Assembly (NCBI GenBank): GCA_958421655.1
Contig: CATZMG010000045.1
Span: forward strand, 1-18,726
Direction of reading: 5' to 3'
Source of the DNA: an uncultured Collinsella sp.
GTDB lineage: Bacteria; Actinomycetota; Coriobacteriia; Coriobacteriales; Coriobacteriaceae
Length of the DNA: 18,726 bases
Part shown: one piece after another, positions 1 to 6,278 of the stretch
Numbering within the stretch: position 1 is the stretch's first letter
How the letters are laid out: each line of letters begins with the position of its first letter
Translations under genes and position numbers: made by a program
The notes under the pieces: generated by a model
The model's input: the letters and a program-made list of their open reading frames with translations, nothing else
What the model was told of the DNA's origin: nothing
The model's database searches: none

Positions 1-39
1 ATCCAGGTCGCCGCCGTAAGCCGCTTCACGCGTCACTAA
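1..39 (+). CDS. Possible C-terminal tail of an upstream gene (partial)
   Basis: Reading from base 1 gives twelve sense codons (residues IQVAAVSRFTRH) and then TAA at 37-39. The stop lies 29 bases before the next gene, a normal spacing for a cotranscribed upstream gene. Only a dozen codons are visible, so neither the product nor even its reality as coding sequence can be established. The frame continuous with the next gene is also open from position 3, but it yields an unnatural Arg/Pro-rich stretch and was not preferred. Confidence 0.25.
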   Translation: MQVAAVSRFTRH

Positions 40-68
40 CTCTCCCCGCGCAAGAAAGGACCCCTACC

Positions 69-434
69 ATGCGCTTTATGCTTAACTGGCTCTTTACCTC
101 GATTGCCATCGCGATCGCCACGTTCCTCGTCCCCGGCATCCAACCCTTCGGTTTTGCCGAGGCCTGGGTCTGTTTCGCCTTTGTGGGACTGTTCCTCAAC
201 ATCGTCGATTCGCTCGTCAAGCCGTTCCTGACGGTCATCTCACTGCCGCTCACTATTATTACGCTTGGTATTTTTCAGCTTGTAGTCAACAGTTTTATGC
301 TCGAGCTGGCCAGCTACCTGTCGGTCAATCTGCTGGGCGCGGGCATCTCCATCGCCAGCTTTGGATCGGCCTTTATGGGCAGCATCCTGGTATCCATCAT
401 GCGCAGCATTCTCGACAGCATCGCCGAGGGCTAG
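69..434 (+). CDS. Phage holin family / YvlD-like small integral membrane protein
   Basis: A 121-residue, very hydrophobic protein with about four membrane segments (roughly residues 5-22, 30-50, 54-80 and 88-114). The spacing and the 'VKPFLTVISLPLTIITLGIFQLVVN' region, here at about residues 51-75, are typical of the phage holin 4 superfamily / YvlD-type proteins (PF04020). Despite the family name, chromosomal members are usually not lysis proteins. They are small inner-membrane proteins of unknown biochemical role, sometimes tied to envelope stress. The ATG at 69 follows an AAGAAAGGA ribosome-binding site. The gene ends just before a strong terminator. Length is normal for the family. Family assignment is fairly sure; function is unknown. 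Confidence 0.8.
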   Translation: MRFMLNWLFTSIAIAIATFLVPGIQPFGFAEAWVCFAFVGLFLNIVDSLVKPFLTVISLPLTIITLGIFQLVVNSFMLELASYLSVNLLGAGISIASFGSAFMGSILVSIMRSILDSIAEG

Positions 435-471
435 AACTGTTCAATACGAACCGTCACATCGACCCAAAACA

Positions 472-502
472 AAGGCCGCCCATCGCAAAAATGGGCGGCC
501 TT
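472..502. terminator. Bidirectional intrinsic terminator
   Basis: A perfect 12-bp inverted repeat, AAGGCCGCCCAT (472-483) and ATGGGCGGCCTT (491-502), encloses a 7-nt loop. On the + strand it is followed by TTCTTATTTG. On the - strand it is followed by TTTGTTTTGG. It sits between the convergent holin-family and Rrf2 genes and probably terminates both. Confidence 0.85.
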
Positions 503-571
503 CTTATTTGCCAAGTCTCAAAGGACGAGAGGATCTACCATTTCCACCCCGTCCCCAAATGCAGGTGTGGG

Positions 572-1000
572 TTAGATGACGTAGTCGTAGCCATGGTTGG
601 GAGCGACAAGCTGATCGAGCGTCACACCGTCGAGGTAGTCGTTGATGAGCTTGTCCAGGTTCTTCCACACGTCGAGCGTGGGGCACTCATCCGAACGTGA
701 GCAGCCCTTGCAGTCGCCATCCAGGCAGGCGACCGGCGCCAGGCTGCCCTCGGTCAGGCGCAAGATCTCGCCCACCGTGTACTGCTCGGGCGGGCGCGTG
801 AGCACGTAGCCGCCGCCCTTGCCACGCATGCCCGAGAGCATGTTGGCACGTACGAGCGTAGCCAAGATGTTCTCGAGATATTTCTCGGAAATCCCCTGTC
901 GCGCCGCGATCTCTTTGAGCGGGATGCGACCGGCCGCCTGGTGCTCGGCCAGATCGACCATAACGCGCAGGGCATATCTGCCCTTAGTAGAAACCAACAT
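572..1000 (-). CDS. Rrf2 family transcriptional regulator (IscR/CymR-like)
   Basis: A 142-residue winged-helix regulator of the Rrf2 family, at full family length. The N-terminus (MLVSTKGRYALRVMVDLA) and the helix-turn-helix at about residues 28-52 are diagnostic. The glycine-rich wing (RGKGGGYVL) lies at about 59-67. Four cysteines, C92, C97, C100 and C106, occupy the loop where IscR-type members hold an Fe-S cluster, so redox or Fe-S sensing is plausible but not proven. The gene is divergent from cysK across about 250 bp. In Firmicutes the Rrf2 protein CymR controls cysteine metabolism, so cysK is the natural first target to consider (inference). A candidate promoter has TTTTCA (1059-1064) and TAGAAT (1037-1042) on the - strand with a 16-bp spacer. 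The ATG follows AAAGG at a slightly long spacing. Confidence 0.88.
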   Translation of the reverse strand: MLVSTKGRYALRVMVDLAEHQAAGRIPLKEIAARQGISEKYLENILATLVRANMLSGMRGKGGGYVLTRPPEQYTVGEILRLTEGSLAPVACLDGDCKGCSRSDECPTLDVWKNLDKLINDYLDGVTLDQLVAPNHGYDYVI

Positions 1001-1117
1001 GTATAGTGCTGCCTTTCGGTCATTTAGTCCGTAGAAATTCTAGCCGAAAAATTGGTTTTGAAAATACCCATTCCCGTCAAGATGGTTAATCGACTCGTAA
1101 TAATCTTCTATTTCCTA

Positions 1118-1146
1118 TTGCGTTACTAGGCTTTAGTGTCTACTAT
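1118..1146 (+). promoter_or_regulatory. Candidate cysK promoter
   Basis: TTGCGT (1118-1123) and TACTAT (1141-1146) are separated by exactly 17 bp, a good match to a housekeeping sigma-70/SigA promoter. It would start transcription near 1153, leaving an untranslated leader of about 100 nt before cysK. That leader contains the ACGGT/ACCGT repeats described separately. Confidence 0.6.
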
Positions 1147-1175
1147 GCTTGCCAACAGCAAAACGAACAACCTAT

Positions 1176-1221
1176 ACGGTTTGTGGGTTTCGCTGCTTCA
1201 CACACCGTAAAACCACACGGT
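1176..1221 (+). promoter_or_regulatory. Repeated ACGGT/ACCGT elements in the cysK leader
   Basis: Three half-sites occur in the presumed cysK leader: ACGGT (1176-1180), ACCGT (1204-1208) and ACGGT (1217-1221). The first two extend to a 10-bp stem with one mismatch (1176-1185 with 1199-1208). The last two form a competing 5-bp dyad. This could be a set of protein-binding sites or a leader with two mutually exclusive hairpins. There is no T-tract, so a classic attenuator is not evident. Confidence 0.4.
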
Positions 1222-1253
1222 ATCCAGTCATTTGAACACTTTGGAGGTTCATC

Positions 1254-2192
1254 ATGAGCAAGGTTTACACGTCCATCGATCAGCTTATCGGCCACACCCC
1301 GCTTCTGGAGCTCACTCACTTTGAGGCCGATGAGGACCTCAAGGCCCGCGTGCTCGTCAAGCTGGAATACTTCAACCCCGCCGGCTCCGTCAAAGACCGC
1401 GTCGCCAAGAACATGATCGACGAGGCCGAGAAGGCCGGCAAGCTCGTGCGCGGTGGCGACTACACCATCATCGAGCCCACGAGCGGCAACACCGGCGTCG
1501 GCATCGCCTCGGTGGCGGCTGCCCGCGGCTACAAGGTGATCATCACCATGCCCGAGACCATGTCCGTCGAGCGCCGCAAGCTTATGCAGGCATACGGCGC
1601 ACAGCTCGTGCTCACCGACGGCTCCAAGGGCATGAAGGGCGCCATCGCCAGGGCCGAGGAGCTGCAGAAGGAAACCCCCAACAGCATACTCGCCGGCCAG
1701 TTTGTGAACCCCGCCAACCCCGCCATCCACAAGGCCACGACCGGCCCCGAGATTTGGGATGACACCGACGGCAAGGTCGACATCTTCGTCGCCGGCGTTG
1801 GCACCGGCGGCACCGTGACCGGCGTGGGCGAGTTCCTCAAGGAGCAGAACCCCGAGATTCAGGTTGTCGCCGTCGAGCCCGCCACCTCCCCGGTGCTCTC
1901 TAAGGGCCAGGCCGGCCCGCACAAGATCCAGGGTATCGGCGCTGGCTTTGTGCCCGACGTCCTCGACACCCAGGTCTATGACGAGATCATCCCCGTCGAG
2001 AACGACGACGCCTTTGCCACCGGCCGCGCCGTGGGCCACAAGGAGGGCGTGCTCGTGGGCATTTCGTCCGGCGCCGCCGTGTGGGCCGCACTGCAGCTGG
2101 CCAAGCGCCCCGAGAACGAGGGTAAGACCATCGTGGCGCTGCTCGCCGACACCGGTGAGCGTTACCTGTCCACGGCACTCTTCCAGGACTAG
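1254..2192 (+). CDS. cysK: Cysteine synthase A (O-acetylserine sulfhydrylase)
   Basis: A 312-residue PLP enzyme that replaces the acetyl group of O-acetylserine with sulfide to make cysteine, in the cytosol. The PLP lysine is K47 in NPAGSVKDR, the substrate-binding loop TSGNTG is at 76-81, and the phosphate-binding loop GTGGT is at 183-187. The GIGAGFVP and GISSGAA segments near the C-terminus are also typical. Length matches the family. The ATG follows TTGGAGG at good spacing. It is divergent from an Rrf2 regulator and upstream of mnmA. No serine acetyltransferase gene (cysE) is visible in the window. A cystathionine beta-synthase-like activity cannot be excluded from sequence, but CysK is by far the likeliest. 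Confidence 0.95.
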   Translation: MSKVYTSIDQLIGHTPLLELTHFEADEDLKARVLVKLEYFNPAGSVKDRVAKNMIDEAEKAGKLVRGGDYTIIEPTSGNTGVGIASVAAARGYKVIITMPETMSVERRKLMQAYGAQLVLTDGSKGMKGAIARAEELQKETPNSILAGQFVNPANPAIHKATTGPEIWDDTDGKVDIFVAGVGTGGTVTGVGEFLKEQNPEIQVVAVEPATSPVLSKGQAGPHKIQGIGAGFVPDVLDTQVYDEIIPVENDDAFATGRAVGHKEGVLVGISSGAAVWAALQLAKRPENEGKTIVALLADTGERYLSTALFQD

Positions 2193-2292
2193 AGCTTCTC
2201 GTTCTTAGAACGAGTCCAAGGCACACCGGTCTCCCCTCTCTTCTGGCAGCCTGAGCTCATCCCAACAGGGTGTCCCACAGGACGCTCGAACT

Positions 2293-2301
2293 TGCTACAA
2301 T
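2293..2301 (+). promoter_or_regulatory. Candidate extended -10 promoter upstream of mnmA
   Basis: TTGCTACAAT contains a TG-N-TACAAT extended -10 element (-10 hexamer 2296-2301). No convincing -35 is seen at 2273-2278. Transcription would start near 2308, inside the left arm of the terminator hairpin that follows. TACAAT hexamers also precede ygiQ in this window. Confidence 0.45.
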
Positions 2302-2305
2302 GTCT

Positions 2306-2344
2306 GCGGCGCGGAACCAGCCTCCCGCGCCGCTTTTCTTTTTT
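2306..2344 (+). terminator. Strong intrinsic terminator before mnmA
   Basis: A perfect 9-bp GC-only stem pairs GCGGCGCGG (2306-2314) with CCGCGCCGC (2325-2333) around a 10-nt loop, and is followed by a TTTTCTTTTTT tract (2334-2344). It can end cysK transcription. It also lies immediately downstream of the candidate -10 of mnmA, 29 bases before that gene's start. Confidence 0.8.
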
Positions 2345-2373
2345 GGCCACATGCCACCAAGGAGAACCTCCCC

Positions 2374-3474
2374 ATGCACAATAAGCGCGTGCTCGTCGCC
2401 ATGAGTGGCGGCGTCGATTCCAGCGTGACCGCGTATCTGCTCAAAAGTCAGGGTTACGAATGTGTCGGTGCCACCATGCGCCTCACCTGCCCCGCGCCCG
2501 ATCCCGTCACGGGCATGAGTAAGGTCGACCGCGACATCGCTGACGCGAAGGCCGTCGCCGGTCGCATTGGCATCCCCCATCACGTGCTCGACCTGCAGCA
2601 AACCTTCGACCGCAACGTTATCGAGCGCTTCGTGACTGCCTACCAGGAAGGGTTGACGCCCAATCCGTGCATCATCTGCAACCGCCATATTAAGTTTGGC
2701 GCGTTGCTCGATGCAGCGCTCGATATGGGCTGCGACTACATCGCCACAGGTCACTACGCCAAAACGAGCCAGGCGTCCGACGGCACCTGGCAGCTGTACC
2801 GTGGCGAGGACCCCAAGAAGGACCAAAGCTACTTTTTGTATTCGCTTACGCAGGAGCGCCTGGCACGCACGATCTTTCCACTGGCAGGCCTGGACAAGGA
2901 GCACGACGTGCGCCGCATCGCCGCCGAGCAGGGCTTTACCAACGCCCAGAAGGCCGAAAGCGAGGATATCTGCTTTATTCCAGACGGTGACTACGCGGGC
3001 TATATCGAGCGCCGCTGCGGACATCCCGCTGCACCGGGCGACATTGTGTGGCGCGACGGCAGCGTGGTCGGACGCCATAACGGCGCGCTGCGCTACACCA
3101 TCGGCCAGCGCAAGGGCCTGGGCGTCGCGATGGCGCATCCCGTGTACGTAACGGGCGTCGACGCCGCCAACAACACCGTGTATCTGGGCGAGGCCGAGGA
3201 CCTGACGGCCACAGCACTCACGGCCGACGACTGGATCTGGAGCGCCCCTGCCGACCGCATGGAGGCAGAACTCGATGCCGGCGGCATTCGCGTGGGCGCC
3301 AAGTACCGCTACCGTCAGAAAGACCAGGCAGCGACCCTTACGCGCGGCGAAGACGGGCAAATGCTGCTGACTTTTGACGAGCCGCAGCGAGCCATCGCCC
3401 CCGGCCAAGCCGTTGTAGTCTACCGCGGCGACATCGTCCTCGGCGGCGGCACGGTAACCGGCGCACTTAAGTAG
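2374..3474 (+). CDS. mnmA: tRNA-specific 2-thiouridylase MnmA
   Basis: A 366-residue cytosolic enzyme that adenylates and thiolates U34 of tRNA-Lys, tRNA-Glu and tRNA-Gln, using sulfur relayed from a cysteine desulfurase. The PP-loop SGGVDSS is at residues 11-17. The two catalytic cysteines are C102 in NPCIICNRHIKF and C200 in SEDICFIPDG. The ATGHYA segment at 125-130 is also conserved. Length is normal. The ATG at 2374 follows AAGGAG (2359-2364) at 9 nt. It is downstream of cysK, and its neighbours include no cysteine desulfurase. It converges with the HipA-like gene with only 8 bases between stops. Confidence 0.95.
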   Translation: MHNKRVLVAMSGGVDSSVTAYLLKSQGYECVGATMRLTCPAPDPVTGMSKVDRDIADAKAVAGRIGIPHHVLDLQQTFDRNVIERFVTAYQEGLTPNPCIICNRHIKFGALLDAALDMGCDYIATGHYAKTSQASDGTWQLYRGEDPKKDQSYFLYSLTQERLARTIFPLAGLDKEHDVRRIAAEQGFTNAQKAESEDICFIPDGDYAGYIERRCGHPAAPGDIVWRDGSVVGRHNGALRYTIGQRKGLGVAMAHPVYVTGVDAANNTVYLGEAEDLTATALTADDWIWSAPADRMEAELDAGGIRVGAKYRYRQKDQAATLTRGEDGQMLLTFDEPQRAIAPGQAVVVYRGDIVLGGGTVTGALK

Positions 3475-3482
3475 CCGCGGGT

Positions 3483-4856
3483 TTATCGCTGCACGTGTCG
3501 AAGTACCTCAACGACGGCACTAACCTCGATTACGCGACGCTCGAGGCCACGGCAAATGGCCTCGAGCCGACCCTCCGCCGTCGCCCATTCGCTCTGCGAA
3601 AGAATCTCAATCGCATCATCAACAAATCCGTCGAGTCGCGATGCGTCGAACCAATCGAGCGAGTCCGCAAGCGCCAGCTGGACGGAAGGGTCGGGCCCAA
3701 ACGGCTTAGCGGAAAACCCAAACTCCCCAGCTGCGAGCACGGCAGTTGGTACGTTGTACCACAGGCAGTTGCCGCTATCGAACAGCGGAGCAGGTTTTAT
3801 CTCCAGGGTGTCGACATTACGGATGATGCCAAAATTTCGCCAATGGCGGTCGCTGTTGGCCAAAAGGGCATCGCAGACAATCATCTGCGACATAGACCTT
3901 CTCACAGCGGCCTCATCGGCACCATGCTTGCCAAGGTAGCGACAGTATCGATCGTATGTCGAGTTTCCCCGCTGGCTACCAAGTGCGCCCTTAACGTAAA
4001 CAGCCGGAACGTATTCCTCGCGGCCGTCAAGAAAATCCTCGCACAGGCACACGGGGCCATCGAACATCCGCTCAACCGTATAAGGAACAAACTCGCCCTC
4101 CGATAGCAGGCGGCGATGCAGTGCCGTTGCGACCGCCTCGTTAAAGGGACGTTGATCGTCCATGCCGCACCCCTTGACCAGAACGCGAACACCGTTGCGA
4201 ATCATCCACGATTTAGGAAGCTCGCCCTCGGATGTGTTGTCGGGATTTTTAAGACCGATGCCCTCCAGCCAACCCGAACGCCCCTCGGGCGCCGATCGCT
4301 CAAAATCATTCTCGAAGTAATTGATGTTTTGCCATTTGAGTTCGGTGCAATCGGCCGGCCGCAGCCAATAGCAATCCGAAAGCGAGAGGCCCAGGCACTG
4401 AACCGGCAGCTCAACGCCGTTGACAATCCCCAGCTCGCGGTAGCGCGAGACGAGCCCGGGGCGGACGTCAGGCACCGACCGATGGCTCCACCACACGTTG
4501 AGCTCCCGTTTATTCACCGTAGGAGAAGAGCTCGAGCACGTGCCAAACGGCATCCTCTGCGCATCGAGTACCTCGGCGATTTCGAAGGGAAGCTCGCGCG
4601 TCGGATCAAACGAAACACGCGCAACCTCGTAATCGGCGGACATCAGCGTAAACTTGCGCCCCACATCGGCCGCAGGACGGCGTCCACGTTTGCGGACCTT
4701 CTGATAAGCGATCGCAGAATTGTACTCGACCATCTTCCGTCCGCCCACAATATCGCACGCGAGCGTTCCCGATGCGGCAAGTTGAGATATGCGGGCTTTC
4801 GTAACACCCAACAGGCGGGCAGCATCACCCATAGACAAGTACTCAGACGTATCCAT
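3483..4856 (-). CDS. HipA-like protein kinase with N-terminal helix-turn-helix
   Basis: A 457-residue protein (residue numbers here count from the GTG 12 bases further upstream). An excisionase/MerR-like helix-turn-helix covers about residues 8-55 (MGDAARLLGVTKARISQLAASG). The C-terminal half resembles the HipA kinase core: K232 in VLVKG (ATP lysine), catalytic D340 and metal N345 in NSDRHWRNFG, and the metal-binding D364 in PLFDSG. HipA kinases phosphorylate cytosolic targets such as tRNA synthetases. The target here is unknown. In classical systems DNA binding is supplied by a separate HipB; here one chain carries both parts, so self-regulation is plausible (inference). I chose ATG 4856 because GAGG lies 11 bases upstream; GTG 4868 and ATG 4865 are alternatives. 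No separate antitoxin gene is adjacent. Confidence 0.8.
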   Translation of the reverse strand: MDTSEYLSMGDAARLLGVTKARISQLAASGTLACDIVGGRKMVEYNSAIAYQKVRKRGRRPAADVGRKFTLMSADYEVARVSFDPTRELPFEIAEVLDAQRMPFGTCSSSSPTVNKRELNVWWSHRSVPDVRPGLVSRYRELGIVNGVELPVQCLGLSLSDCYWLRPADCTELKWQNINYFENDFERSAPEGRSGWLEGIGLKNPDNTSEGELPKSWMIRNGVRVLVKGCGMDDQRPFNEAVATALHRRLLSEGEFVPYTVERMFDGPVCLCEDFLDGREEYVPAVYVKGALGSQRGNSTYDRYCRYLGKHGADEAAVRRSMSQMIVCDALLANSDRHWRNFGIIRNVDTLEIKPAPLFDSGNCLWYNVPTAVLAAGEFGFSAKPFGPDPSVQLALADSLDWFDASRLDGFVDDAIEILSQSEWATAEGRLEAICRGLERRVIEVSAVVEVLRHVQR

Positions 4857-4886
4857 ACACCGCATCACCTCGTTAAGTAATTTACA

Positions 4887-4925
4887 CGTTTAGTTAATAG
4901 ATTACATACATCATAATACTAAACG
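4887..4925 (-). promoter_or_regulatory. Inverted repeat in the promoter region of the HipA-like gene
   Basis: CGTTTAGT (4887-4894) and ACTAAACG (4918-4925) form a perfect 8-bp dyad with a 23-bp gap, in an AT-rich region 31-69 bases upstream of the HipA-like start. The placement suits an operator for the protein's own helix-turn-helix domain. The long arm separation would fit two bound protomers rather than one compact site. The promoter itself is not clear. Confidence 0.4.
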
Positions 4926-4934
4926 ACCTAAAGC

Positions 4935-4960
4935 GAAAAAAGGCCCGAGAAATCGGGCCT
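4935..4960 (-). terminator. Intrinsic terminator of the M42 peptidase gene
   Basis: AGGCCCGA (4941-4948), a 4-nt loop, and TCGGGCCT (4953-4960) make a perfect 8-bp stem. Read on the - strand it is followed by TTTTTT and TCGC. It lies about 35 bases after the peptidase stop. Confidence 0.85.
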
Positions 4961-4994
4961 TAGCGATTGGTCAGCCGAGTCGCAAACTGCTCCC

Positions 4995-6023
4995 CTAGCG
5001 CTGAACGTAGGCGCGAACCAGCTCGTAGGTATTGCGCACGCCGTCGATGTGGCTGCGCTCGTAGTTGTGGCTCGCGTACACGCCGGGGCCGATCAGGCCG
5101 TGACGGATGTCGTAGCCGGCAGAAAGCGTGGCCTCAACGTCCGAGCCGTAATGCGGGTACACGTCGATGGCGTAATCGAGCTCAAGCTCGCGCGCGATGT
5201 TGGACAGCGTGGTTACCAGGTCGTAGTTGTACGGACCGCCCGAATCCTTGGCGCAAATCGAAACCATGCGCTCGGTGCAGCCCAGGTCGTCGCCCACGCA
5301 GCCCATGTCCACGCTGATCATCTCGCGCGTGTCGGCCGGCACAAAGGCACCGCCGTGGCCGACCTCCTCGTACACCGTAAAGAGCAGCGATACCTTGCGC
5401 GAAAGCGTCACCTCGCCGCCAGCAACGGCGCGGGCCAAACCCAACAGAATCGACGCGGACAGCTTATCATCCAGGAAGCGGCTCTTGATGTAGCCGCTCT
5501 CCGTCACCGTGGTACGCGGATCCATAGCGATGATGTCGCCGGTCTGAATACCCAGCTCGAGCACATCGTCCTTGCTGTCAACGTTCTCGTCGAGCAAGAT
5601 CTCCATGTTCTTCTCGATGGTCTTGACCGGCTCATCGGCCACGTGCGCCGACGGCTCGGTGTTGAGAACCACGCCCGTGTAGACATTGCCATCGCGCGTG
5701 TAAACGGTGCAGTTCTCGCCATCGGCCGTGGACCACTGGTGCCCGCCGAGGGTCGTGGGACGCAAGCGACCATTGTCCTTAATGGAACGCACCATGGCGC
5801 CCAGGGTATCGACATGGCTCGCCAGTACGAGCGGCTCACCCTCGCCACCAAGCTCAACGAGCACATTGCCCTTATTGGAACGCTCGGGCCCAAAGCCCAT
5901 ATCGCGCAACGTCTCCATCAGATAATCAGTCGCCGCACGGGTATAGCCCGTAGGCGAAGCAATAGAAGTCAGCGCCTTCAACTGGTCAGTAATATAGGAG
6001 AGCGTAGAATCCATCTTGGACAC
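4995..6023 (-). CDS. M42 family metallopeptidase (glutamyl aminopeptidase-like)
   Basis: A 342-residue dinuclear-metal aminopeptidase of the M42 family. Candidate metal and catalytic residues, counted from GTG 6023, are H70 in LASHVDT, D185 in SRFLDDKLS, E219/E220 in VYEEVGHGG, D239 in SVDMG, and H319 or H325 near the C-terminus. These enzymes trim N-terminal residues from peptides in the cytosol and often form large tetrahedral assemblies. The open frame runs upstream to 6230 but that part has no family character. GTG 6023 has AAAGGG 8 bases upstream; ATG 6014 is the alternative and would give 339 residues. The gene has its own terminator. Its link to the RiPP cluster is positional only, with fucO between. 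Confidence 0.88.
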   Translation of the reverse strand: MSKMDSTLSYITDQLKALTSIASPTGYTRAATDYLMETLRDMGFGPERSNKGNVLVELGGEGEPLVLASHVDTLGAMVRSIKDNGRLRPTTLGGHQWSTADGENCTVYTRDGNVYTGVVLNTEPSAHVADEPVKTIEKNMEILLDENVDSKDDVLELGIQTGDIIAMDPRTTVTESGYIKSRFLDDKLSASILLGLARAVAGGEVTLSRKVSLLFTVYEEVGHGGAFVPADTREMISVDMGCVGDDLGCTERMVSICAKDSGGPYNYDLVTTLSNIARELELDYAIDVYPHYGSDVEATLSAGYDIRHGLIGPGVYASHNYERSHIDGVRNTYELVRAYVQR

Positions 6024-6143
6024 CAAAATCACCCTTTCATATCGAATGAAACCCACAGCAACAATACCACCGCGAACCATCTTTTTACCTAGCGAGATGA
6101 CCCATTGAGCTCCCCAGAACTGCGCCCGCCACGATAACGAGCC

Positions 6144-6270
6144 GGCGGGCCCTGTCCGTTGGCCCCACAATCTTTCCGCAGGACAGAAGGAGGCCCCGCC
6201 GCACGTAGTGCGCAGCGGGGCCTCCAACATGTCCGAGGACGATTGTGGGGCTAACGGGCAGGGGCCCGCC
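6144..6270. repeat. 127-nt nested palindrome between fucO and the peptidase gene
   Basis: Outer arms 6144-6172 and 6241-6270 are complementary apart from one bulged base and two positions that would be G-U pairs in + strand RNA. Inside are a 5-bp stem (6181-6185 with 6230-6234), a perfect 11-bp stem of GGAGGCCCCGC (6189-6199 with 6215-6225), and an apical 5-bp stem (6200-6204 with 6208-6212). On the - strand it begins 8 bases after the fucO stop, so it could end or stabilise that mRNA, but no T-tract follows. The elaborate symmetry also fits a REP/BIME-like or miniature mobile element. No clear target-site duplication was seen. Confidence 0.75.
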
Positions 6271-6278
6271 GAACCAAG

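Noticed and set aside
1143..2039. 298-codon open frame antisense to cysK
   Set aside because: It lies opposite the well-supported cysK, has Gly/Ala/Leu/Asp-rich composition typical of a GC-rich shadow frame, and matches no family I recognise.
2257..3408. 383-codon open frame antisense to mnmA
   Set aside because: mnmA with all its motifs occupies the + strand, so this is a shadow frame produced by high GC.
4116..4880. 254-codon open frame antisense to the HipA-like gene
   Set aside because: Arg/His/Pro-rich translation with no domain; the opposite strand carries the kinase motifs.
4995..6023. M42 peptidase as the leader protease of the peptide cluster
   Set aside because: It is a typical cytosolic aminopeptidase with its own terminator, GC-rich codon use, and fucO between it and the island; there is no positive evidence.
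5049..6092. 347-codon open frame antisense to the M42 peptidase gene
   Set aside because: Shadow of a clear peptidase; composition rich in His, Val, Arg and Ala, no motif.
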